In this document: positions 5,260 through 10,698 of the stretch, piece after piece
How positions within the stretch are numbered: the first letter of the stretch is position 1
Layout: the number at the start of each line of letters is the position of its first letter
DNA from: Nitrososphaera sp.
Lineage (GTDB): Archaea > Thermoproteota > Nitrososphaeria > Nitrososphaerales > Nitrososphaeraceae
NCBI GenBank assembly: GCA_023252395.1
Contig: JAJPDY010000019.1
Location: 1-10,698, forward strand
DNA: 10,698 bases
Reading direction: 5' to 3'
Program-made: the position numbers and the translations under genes
Notes under the pieces: generated by a model
What the model was told of the DNA's origin: nothing
Database searches by the model: none
Seen by the model: only the letters and a program-made list of their open reading frames with translations

Positions 5260-6162
5260 ATGATCAATTCAGAACAGATACTTGCTGAAGACCTAAAGCA
5301 GATGCTTGCCGACAGGGCAGAAAGACTTGCAAGGCAAAATGATGGGTTTGCCGACGGCTTGGACGAAATTGGGGGATTGCTTGCCCGGTACGATCCTGCG
5401 CCTTCGCCCTTGCTAAACGCCATCGACCAAAAGGGCCAAGATTTTGCAGCATACTTTTTTGCCGCATATTCTGACACGCATGATCTGGACAAATCCATAC
5501 TTGTGTACAAGGCGGTAAAATCGCTTGTCAGGTACATCCTGTTGATGGACAGGTACTATGAAGTGGGCAACAAAAAGTACGAGAGGATTGCCCGAGGACT
5601 GATGCAGACCATCAAGAAGTCGCATGACGGGCACCTGAAATATTCAATTGATTTTGCCATAAAGCAGTTCTGGCCATTCTGGGATTTTGAGCAGCTGATA
5701 AAGAAGCGCATGATAAAGGGACACGCCTTTACGGTCAATGAGCTTAGGCATTTCAACCTGTTCAAGTCGTCAGATGCGCCGATAATATACGCCCGCGTTT
5801 TGGATAGCGAGCTTCATAATTTCAATCCAAACATCGCCACTATCATGCATTACAACCAGGCGCTCTTGGACATACAGGATGACTTTGAAGACATTGAAGA
5901 AGATGTGCAGGACATGATGCCCAACATCTTTATCCTGGCCGCAACAGAGCATACTTCATATTCAAAGATCCTGAAGAATCAGGATCACGCAAGAAAACTA
6001 ATAGTTGGCAACGGAGCGCTGGATTCTGTCCTCTCAATAATCGAGCAGTACAACAAGCTGGTAAAGGAGATTCCGGTCCCGCAAAACTTTGCCTTTCTGA
6101 AACACCTCTCAAGAGACTATACCAACAAGCTGCTAGGCACGCTAAATGTCATACCAAAATGA
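5260..6162 (+). CDS. All-helical protein with Asp-rich motif, class I isoprenoid-synthase-like (tentative)
   Basis: A 300-residue soluble, apparently all-helical protein. The most telling segment is DIQDDFEDIEEDVQDMMPN (residues 204-222): an Asp-rich helix followed by Pro-Asn, reminiscent of the second Asp-rich metal-binding helix of class I isoprenoid synthases (polyprenyl synthase and squalene synthase superfamily). A possible first site is LMDRYYE (95-101), but it lacks a classical DDxxD, so an active prenyl-transfer centre is not assured. It could also be a structural relative or an unrelated helical family. The ATG is well supported by GGTGA at 5248-5252, seven bases upstream, matching the archaeal 16S end. 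The stop overlaps the next start as ATGA, giving translational coupling to a membrane protein and suggesting that the two products work together at the membrane. Confidence 0.8.
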   Translation: MINSEQILAEDLKQMLADRAERLARQNDGFADGLDEIGGLLARYDPAPSPLLNAIDQKGQDFAAYFFAAYSDTHDLDKSILVYKAVKSLVRYILLMDRYYEVGNKKYERIARGLMQTIKKSHDGHLKYSIDFAIKQFWPFWDFEQLIKKRMIKGHAFTVNELRHFNLFKSSDAPIIYARVLDSELHNFNPNIATIMHYNQALLDIQDDFEDIEEDVQDMMPNIFILAATEHTSYSKILKNQDHARKLIVGNGALDSVLSIIEQYNKLVKEIPVPQNFAFLKHLSRDYTNKLLGTLNVIPK

Positions 6163-6656
6163 CTCGCGAAACAATCAAGAAGTATTTTAGATTCGTCCAG
6201 GCAAACAGGCCTGCCTACTTTAATTTCAACAAGCAGCTGGTTCTGGGCGAGCTTGCCGGCTTTTTTGCCGGTGTAGGCGTTGCAGAAGCACTTGCTTTTA
6301 CAAAGGACGAGCTTGCGATTTCAGTGTCTTCCGGCGCCGCCGACTATGTAGGTTCAACTCTTGGGTTTCTCGCAGTTTACTACCACGACAGCAAGTTGCA
6401 GTACCGCGATCTGCCCCAAAAGGCGCGGTTTAAGAAAATAATGAAAAATGCGCTATCCCTCTGGCCCTCAGTCGCAGCTGCCGACGTTGCAGTCATATTT
6501 GCAAGGCCGTACGCCCATTACCTTCTCCTGCTCTCAGGTCTTGAAGCGGGCATCGCTGCGACAATAGCACACTTTATTGCGGTTGGCGTCTTTAACGGCA
6601 TCGCCGTGCTGTCAAGAAGCATAATTGATTATGCGCAGAGCAAAAAACATTGTTAA
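6159..6656 (+). CDS. Four-helix membrane protein coupled to the 5260 gene
   Basis: A 165-residue protein with about four hydrophobic segments (roughly 27-48, 56-75, 100-118 and 120-152) and a basic N-terminal stretch (TRETIKKYFRFVQANRP). Small residues in the helices (GELAGFFAGVGVAEA, SSGAADYVGSTLG) suggest close helix packing. Between helices 2 and 3 lies a charged loop (YHDSKLQYRDLPQKARFKKIMK). I recognise no family. Its ATG overlaps the upstream stop (ATGA), so translation is coupled and the two genes almost certainly belong together; with an isoprenoid-synthase-like partner, a role in lipid metabolism is possible but unproven. It ends in a TTAA shared with the stop of the convergent response regulator. 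Confidence 0.8.
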   Translation: MTRETIKKYFRFVQANRPAYFNFNKQLVLGELAGFFAGVGVAEALAFTKDELAISVSSGAADYVGSTLGFLAVYYHDSKLQYRDLPQKARFKKIMKNALSLWPSVAAADVAVIFARPYAHYLLLLSGLEAGIAATIAHFIAVGVFNGIAVLSRSIIDYAQSKKHC

Positions 6657-7174
6657 AGCGTCCGGTATTTTTGCAGCTTTTTTAGCCCTTCGAGAAGCGA
6701 CTTTATTTGGTCATGGGTCGGGTTGACCACTTTGATGGCCTCGATGCTCACGCCCATCTTTTTCAGTTCGTCATAGATCTCCTTGTCTTCTATGGTGTTC
6801 ACAAGCCTGTTTGCATCGAAGGGCTTTTGGATAAGTTCGACTGCCTGCTTTAGCTCTTTTATAGAGTCCATCAACGTTTCTTTGACGTATGCCGAGGCAA
6901 ACACTATCCTCTGCTGCGGGTTTAGCGCCAAGATTTCCCTTGCAGCATCCATCCCATCCATCTTGGGCATCCGATAATCGAGAAGCACAACGTCAAAAAC
7001 CCTCAACGGCTCATCTGCCTTCCTTTCGACCTCTGCTTTCTGGGCTTCGGAAGCATAGATTGCTACGCAATCCTCGCCGTTGCCTGTGAGCGTGACTTCG
7101 TGACCCTGCCTTTCAAGTACCATCTTGTAGGTCAGAGCAATGTCCGGCTCGTCTTCGGCAATGAGCACCCGCAA
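6653..7174 (-). CDS. Response regulator, receiver domain plus helical tail (copy 2)
   Basis: A 173-residue receiver, clearly a paralogue of the regulator at 1830. Acidic pair in LIAEDEP, phospho-acceptor D66 in VLLDYRMPKMDG, S94 in FASAY and K117 in QKPF are intact. It has a similar charged insertion before the phospho-site (QKAEVERKADEPLR) and the same style of tail, ending NPTHDQIKSLLEGLKKLQKYR. No kinase gene adjoins it, so it is an orphan or shares a kinase with copy 1. The open frame runs up to 7378, but that extension is antisense to the 7284 gene, has an unconvincing composition and would exclude the divergent promoters. The best start is TTG at 7174, giving (M)RVLIAEDEP, with GAAAGG a few bases upstream; a GTG two codons further in is possible. 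Confidence 0.9.
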   Translation of the reverse strand: MRVLIAEDEPDIALTYKMVLERQGHEVTLTGNGEDCVAIYASEAQKAEVERKADEPLRVFDVVLLDYRMPKMDGMDAAREILALNPQQRIVFASAYVKETLMDSIKELKQAVELIQKPFDANRLVNTIEDKEIYDELKKMGVSIEAIKVVNPTHDQIKSLLEGLKKLQKYRTL

Positions 7175-7245
7175 CTGCCTTTCTTGAGGTTCTGTAGAGT
7201 TAATCAGTCTTGTGAAACTTTTGAGCGCGACGATTGCCAATAGAA

Positions 7246-7254
7246 AACTTTTAA
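7246..7254 (+). promoter_or_regulatory. TATA-like box of the split-barrel gene
   Basis: AACTTTTAA in an AT-rich patch, about 34 bases before the TTG at 7284, within the 109-base divergent region between the second response regulator and the oxidoreductase-like gene. Its place supports a start at 7284 over the GTG at 7212. The match to a TATA consensus is moderate. Confidence 0.4.
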
Positions 7255-7283
7255 CCCTTTTCGATGTACAAAGTATTGGTAGC

Positions 7284-7703
7284 TTGGTCCAGATCGACGA
7301 GGACATTATACGGCTGATAATAAAGCAGGGAAACGTGGTTCTTGTGGGCAGCGTCAACGCAAACGGTGTCCCAAACATTTCCCCGCGCTACGTCCTCGGG
7401 ATACTCCAGAACGAAAGGCTGCTCTTTGCCGACGCCTTTGAAAACAAGACGTTTCACAACATCAATGCGTGGCCCAAAGTAACTGTTGCAATTTTTGACA
7501 GAGACACGCAGGGCGGGTACCAGCTGAAAGGCGACGCAGAGGGCGTGAGTGACCCAAAGCTGGTCTCTCAGGCAGAAGCCAGGCTCAGAGAATATGGCAT
7601 TGACTTTAAGCCAAAGAAGGTATGGACGCTTGTCGTCAAGGAGATATACTCGCTTGAGCCAAGCGCAAAATCAAAGTCGCCGCTTGCATCGTACTATTCA
7701 TGA
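7284..7703 (+). CDS. Pyridoxamine 5'-phosphate oxidase-like FMN split-barrel protein
   Basis: About 139 residues from the preferred start. The fold pattern of the PNPOx-like split beta-barrel is clear: an N-terminal helix (QIDEDIIRLIIKQG), paired strands NVVLVGSVNANGVPNISPRY, strand LLFADAFENKTFHNI (the FMN-phosphate region of this family), then VTVAIFDRDTQGGYQLKGDAEGVSD, and a C-terminal helix and strand (WTLVVKEIYSLEP). Such proteins bind FMN or F420 and reduce or sense small molecules; the substrate is unknown, and a true PNP oxidase role in vitamin B6 synthesis is unlikely at this length. TTG at 7284 gives the usual (M)VQIDEDIIRLI beginning and lies at the expected distance from the TATA-like patch. 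A GTG at 7212 in the same frame is the alternative. It overlaps the convergent channel gene by 10 bases. Confidence 0.85.
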   Translation: MVQIDEDIIRLIIKQGNVVLVGSVNANGVPNISPRYVLGILQNERLLFADAFENKTFHNINAWPKVTVAIFDRDTQGGYQLKGDAEGVSDPKLVSQAEARLREYGIDFKPKKVWTLVVKEIYSLEPSAKSKSPLASYYS

Positions 7704-8509
7704 TCCTTCTCTGCATCAGGCTTTTTCCTTCCTGTTTCCCACAGAGCCTTTATCATCGCCATAAGTGTGTCCAGTTCCTGCTGGTCCATTTTCTCGATTT
7801 CGTCAACTTTATTCTTGACAAGGCTCTTTGCTTCTTCATTGACTGGGCGATAGGGCTGGCGCTCTTGGTGCTTCTTTGTCCTTGCCTCTATCAGGGCCGC
7901 GCCAAGTCGCGAAGTAACCACTGCCAGCGTGCCCATGCCCGTAATCATCAAAAGAGCGCCAACTATTCTTCCCTCAACTGTGACTGGGACAATGTCTCCA
8001 TAGCCAACAGTAGTTACAGTCACTATTGCCCACCAGAACGCGTCGCCAAGGTTGGTCATCTTGGAGCCCGGGTCATTTGATTCGACAAGAAATGCCGCAA
8101 TCGCTCCGATGACAATGATGCCGCCAGTTATTATGAAAATTTCTACCAGCCTGCTTCCTTCAAAGATGGCAGTCGTCCGAAAGAACACGTGCACTATCCT
8201 AAAGACCCTGATAAGCCTAAAGGTCCTGACGGCCGCCCCTACCAAGAACTGCGACTCGATAAACACGAACACAAATACCGGCAGCATGGCAGGTATCTCG
8301 TACCAGTGCTTCAGGATGAATCTGGCACCCTCGTTTGACTTTTTGTACCTTTTGTAAAAGTCGGTTGCAAGCACTGCTACTACTCCAGTGTCAAAAACAT
8401 ACACGGTATTTTTCTGAAAATCGTCAAGCGCATAAGAATAATCGATTAAAATCACGAATACAGAGATCGCAGACAGTATGGAAACTGCTATTTCCGGCCT
8501 AAAGTTCAC
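7694..8509 (-). CDS. KvAP-type six-helix voltage-gated-like potassium channel
   Basis: 271 residues in the cytoplasmic membrane. S1-S3 cover about 5-90, with YEIPAMLP (70-77) closely recalling the S3 start of KvAP. S4 (94-112) has Arg at 95, 98, 101 and 104, every third position, as in voltage sensors. S5 is about 121-143; the pore helix and filter are WWAIVTVTTVGYGD (159-172), the potassium signature; S6 is about 179-205 with a GMGTLAVV hinge region. A cytoplasmic helical tail follows, probably a coiled coil (EEAKSLVKNKVDEIEKMDQQELD). The first start in frame is GTG at 8509, which lacks a ribosome site. One extra T in the T5 run at 8535-8539 (read on the minus strand) would join the frame to an ATG at 8547, three bases after the methyltransferase stop; see findings. 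Probably cotranscribed with the methyltransferase. Confidence 0.92.
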   Translation of the reverse strand: MNFRPEIAVSILSAISVFVILIDYSYALDDFQKNTVYVFDTGVVAVLATDFYKRYKKSNEGARFILKHWYEIPAMLPVFVFVFIESQFLVGAAVRTFRLIRVFRIVHVFFRTTAIFEGSRLVEIFIITGGIIVIGAIAAFLVESNDPGSKMTNLGDAFWWAIVTVTTVGYGDIVPVTVEGRIVGALLMITGMGTLAVVTSRLGAALIEARTKKHQERQPYRPVNEEAKSLVKNKVDEIEKMDQQELDTLMAMIKALWETGRKKPDAEKDHE

Positions 8510-8550
8510 AGGAGTCTTCTTGAATATTCTTTCTAAAAAGTCTTCATGTA

Positions 8551-9546
8551 CTAAGTTTTGTCTGCGGTAACAAGGTAAAACGAGACTCCAAGGTCGATGA
8601 ACTTTATGTTCGTGAATTTTGCTTGTTTGAGGAGCGTAGTTATCTGCCTCTTTGTCATGAATTCATGACCTTGAAGAACAAAGTCCAGCTGCATGGTCAT
8701 GATCATCTTGTTCTCTTTGCATGTCTTGCATCCTTCCGCCTCTGTCAGCAACCCCTCCAAAATTGCGACGCTTCCGCCCTTTTTCAATGCCCTGTAGCAA
8801 TTCTTCAAGGCTTGCTGTTTATCGTGCATCAAGTACAGCGATTCGCCAAGATAAACAAGATCAAACTGCTGCTGAAAGTCCATGGTTTCGCCACTTGCGC
8901 GAAGGATTGTGACCTCCATCTCTTTCTTGGCTCCCTTTATCTCGTCAGCATAGGGGTCTATCCCGGTAAATTCAGACCGCGGATACGCGGCATGCACTCT
9001 TTGCATGAACCTTCCAGCGCCGCACCCGACATCTAAAATTCTGCACCCTTTGAGCAGCATCTTGTGCAGTTTCTTGTCGCCAGTCTTGATGGCGCCAAGG
9101 AAAGCGTAGTGGTCCCACGAAGTCACCTCTTCAAATGCCTTTATCGTATTGGCAGATGATGGAGGTTTTGCCTTGCCAGACGAGAAAAGGTCGCCAAACG
9201 AGCTATACTCTAGGCTCCTGAGAGCAGAATAGGTAAATTGCCCTGCCACATAGTATGGGCTCTGCTCGTCTAAAACAAGCTCTTTGACCTCTTTAGGCAG
9301 AGCCACCCGCCCGTTTTTCTCGGCAAGATATCCGAGGCAAACAGCCGCCGAGCACCACGCCTTGACGGCAGGGGCAAACATGTGCGCTTTTCTGGCAAGA
9401 ACTTGCGGAGAGACAGGGCGGCCAGACGAAGCAATAAGCCTGAAAAGATTGTTCTGCCTTCCCAGATATACTATCCATACGGCATTAAACCCAATGGCAT
9501 ATGCCAATGACTTGTGGAACAAGGATGCAATCTTGTGCGAGCGCAT
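8551..9546 (-). CDS. SAM-dependent methyltransferase with N-terminal winged-helix domain
   Basis: A 331-residue protein. The N-terminal part (about 10-95) resembles the dimerisation/winged-helix domain of class I O-methyltransferases (SSGRPVSPQVLARKAHMFAPAVKAWC, then GYLAEKNGRVALP). The catalytic Rossmann domain follows: motif I ILDVGCGAGRF (170-180), acidic D197 in FTGIDPY for the SAM ribose, a motif II/III-like DLVYLGESLYLMHD (229-242) and GGSVAILEG (257-265). The order fits small-molecule or lipid methyltransferases of the Methyltransf_12/25 type; the acceptor is unknown. Four Cys sit in the protein, including a CKTC pair (273-276), which is unusual and could be structural. The ATG start has a TATA-like box 28 bases upstream, so the message is probably leaderless. 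The next gene, the channel, starts just after its stop. Confidence 0.9.
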   Translation of the reverse strand: MRSHKIASLFHKSLAYAIGFNAVWIVYLGRQNNLFRLIASSGRPVSPQVLARKAHMFAPAVKAWCSAAVCLGYLAEKNGRVALPKEVKELVLDEQSPYYVAGQFTYSALRSLEYSSFGDLFSSGKAKPPSSANTIKAFEEVTSWDHYAFLGAIKTGDKKLHKMLLKGCRILDVGCGAGRFMQRVHAAYPRSEFTGIDPYADEIKGAKKEMEVTILRASGETMDFQQQFDLVYLGESLYLMHDKQQALKNCYRALKKGGSVAILEGLLTEAEGCKTCKENKMIMTMQLDFVLQGHEFMTKRQITTLLKQAKFTNIKFIDLGVSFYLVTADKT

Positions 9547-9566
9547 ATTATCAATGGCAAGCCCTG

Positions 9567-9580
9567 ATGCTATTTAGCAT
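9567..9580 (-). promoter_or_regulatory. TATA-like box of methyltransferase inside a palindrome
   Basis: On the minus strand CTAAATA (9571-9577) is centred 28 bases before the ATG at 9546, fitting a leaderless promoter. The surrounding ATGCTA-TT-TAGCAT is a perfect inverted repeat with 6-base arms, so a repressor could bind over the box. The promoter is likely; the operator role is speculative. Confidence 0.5.
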
Positions 9581-9585
9581 TCTGG

Positions 9586-10698
9586 TTACTGGCGCACCTT
9601 CTTTGCCAGGCTGCTGCCAAGCCTCTGCAGGGCAGGTGACATGTCGCCCTGCTCTATCCTGACATCCAAGATCGAATAGCCTTCATGCTTCCAAGCGGCC
9701 GTAAGTGCTTCGTCAAGCTGGTCCTCTGTGTGGACGTCAAAGCCCTTGCCGTTTCCGCCGATCAGTCCAGGAATTGCGCTGTACTGCCACAGCTGCAAGT
9801 CGTTGAACGGACCATCAAGCATCGGGCGCTCTGTTCCATAGCCGCGGTTGTTTATCACGATAATGATAGGGTTGAGGCGGTAGCGCGCAATGGTAGAGAT
9901 TTCCATCCCAGTCATCTGAAAAGCCCCGTCACCCACAAGCACTATTGGCCGCAGCCCAGGGTTTGCCATTTGGGCCCCTACTGCGGCAGGCACTGCAAAG
10001 CCAAGCGAGAGGTAGTATGCAGGTGAGAGAAACTCGGTGCCTCTGTGTATCACAAGGTCTGACCCACCAAAAAGGGCGTCGCCCACATCTGCGATGACTA
10101 CCATATCGTCAGTAAGGAAGCAATCCAGCTTTTGGAACAGCCGCGCAATGGTGATTTTGTGGCCACTGACCGGCGAAAAGACGCCGGTGTCAATGTGGTT
10201 TATTGCCGCAGTAAATGGGCGGATAGAGTCGTACTCCCGCGGCCGGAGCTTGGCGTCAACTAGGCCGCGGAGAAAATCCTGCAGCCGCACATCCTCGTAC
10301 GTGTGGCGGCCTATCGAGAGCTTTTCGCTTGTAATGTTGATGGCCTTGCCCGTGTCAATCTTTGACGTGTAGATGCCAAGGTCAACGTCTGTCAAAAAGG
10401 CGCCGAGCATTATCAGACAATCGCTTGACTCTATGTAGTCCCTCACGTAGTCATGACCCATCGCGCCTTCGTACAGCCCGAGGTAAAGAGGATGGCGCTC
10501 GCTTAACACCGACTTGCTCAAAAGGAGCGCAGCCACCGGGATATTGGTGCTTTCTACCAAGTCGAGCAGTTGCTGCTGCAGGCCAAACCTGTGCAGCTCC
10601 ACTCCGGCAATTATGATCGGCTTTTGCGCGCTGTTTATCATGGCGGCCGCTTCTGCAAGCGCCTCATGAAGGGCGGTCTGGTCGCTTGGCTCTTTCAC
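9586..10698 (-). CDS. Thiamine-diphosphate 2-oxoacid decarboxylase, C-terminal part (partial)
   Basis: The 370 residues present are open to the window edge, so the N-terminal PYR domain (about 180 residues in this family) lies outside. What remains is the central domain (about 1-135) and the ThDP-binding PP domain (about 180-350). The latter carries DVGDALFGGSDL (204-215) and the diphosphate/Mg motif GDGAFQ (256-261) ending in INN (282-284), followed by RGYGTER, GPFNDL and W-x-Y. The sequence NNxGY-x-x-ER...GP-x-x-ND-x-x-x-W-x-Y is typical of pyruvate and indolepyruvate decarboxylases rather than acetolactate synthase. It should non-oxidatively decarboxylate a 2-oxoacid to an aldehyde in the cytoplasm; substrate not readable here. 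The GTG at the very edge is probably internal. It ends 39 bases before the methyltransferase start on the same strand. Confidence 0.9.
   Translation of the reverse strand: MKEPSDQTALHEALAEAAAMINSAQKPIIIAGVELHRFGLQQQLLDLVESTNIPVAALLLSKSVLSERHPLYLGLYEGAMGHDYVRDYIESSDCLIMLGAFLTDVDLGIYTSKIDTGKAINITSEKLSIGRHTYEDVRLQDFLRGLVDAKLRPREYDSIRPFTAAINHIDTGVFSPVSGHKITIARLFQKLDCFLTDDMVVIADVGDALFGGSDLVIHRGTEFLSPAYYLSLGFAVPAAVGAQMANPGLRPIVLVGDGAFQMTGMEISTIARYRLNPIIIVINNRGYGTERPMLDGPFNDLQLWQYSAIPGLIGGNGKGFDVHTEDQLDEALTAAWKHEGYSILDVRIEQGDMSPALQRLGSSLAKKVRQ

Noticed and set aside
7212..7283. GTG start at 7212 for the split-barrel gene
   Set aside because: It would place the start upstream of the TATA-like patch at 7246-7254, and the extra residues do not look like the family's N-terminus. 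Kept only as an alternative.
7175..7378. Upstream extension of the second response regulator
   Set aside because: It is antisense to the split-barrel gene and unlike any receiver; the homologue at 1830 starts at the equivalent of the TTG at 7174.
8623..9036. Plus-strand open frame of 137 codons inside the methyltransferase
   Set aside because: It is an antisense shadow of the Rossmann domain, which carries intact SAM motifs; no family resemblance or promoter.

Overview
The window looks like a chromosome segment of an ammonia-oxidising archaeon of the Nitrososphaera type (Nitrososphaerota, formerly Thaumarchaeota, group I.1b). This rests on four observations: moderate GC; TATA-like boxes about 28-30 bases before start codons, as in leaderless archaeal genes; GGTGA-type ribosome sites; and a mix of PAS histidine kinase, stand-alone receivers with helical tails, a KvAP-type potassium channel and small lineage-specific proteins. 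The taxon is an inference. I see no rRNA, tRNA, CRISPR array, transposase or integrase. Coding density is very high, and no gene-free stretch exceeds about 200 bases.

Layout. (1) Positions 1-1472: a small membrane protein (-), a divergent winged-helix regulator (+) and a two-helix membrane protein (+). Three copies of a GTAAC-N3-GTTAC palindrome lie around these genes, one across the regulator's stop codon. (2) Positions 1475-4753: a signalling block. It holds a small helical protein (-), a response regulator (+), a soluble PAS histidine kinase (-) that meets the regulator tail to tail, then divergently a second small helical protein and an 8-TM sensor-like membrane protein (+). The two small proteins look distantly related, so this may be a split sensory pathway. 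(3) Positions 4824-5093: a ribbon-helix-helix-like regulator. (4) Positions 5260-6656: a translationally coupled pair, a helical protein with an Asp-rich motif like class I isoprenoid synthases and a four-helix membrane protein. (5) Positions 6653-7703: a second response regulator with the same unusual C-terminal tail as the first, divergent from an FMN-type split-barrel oxidoreductase. (6) Positions 7694-10698, all minus strand: a KvAP-like potassium channel, a winged-helix plus SAM methyltransferase, and the C-terminal part of a thiamine-diphosphate 2-oxoacid decarboxylase cut by the window edge.

Most notable points: the repeated palindrome around the winged-helix gene; the compact two-component block with two related small proteins; the shared receiver tail; the channel N-terminus, where one missing T in a T5 run separates an ideally placed ATG from the coding frame; and four convergent gene pairs that touch or overlap at their stop codons, three of them within palindromic sequence. 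Several of the longest open frames begin upstream of their own promoters or run antisense into neighbours, so I propose shorter starts for four genes.
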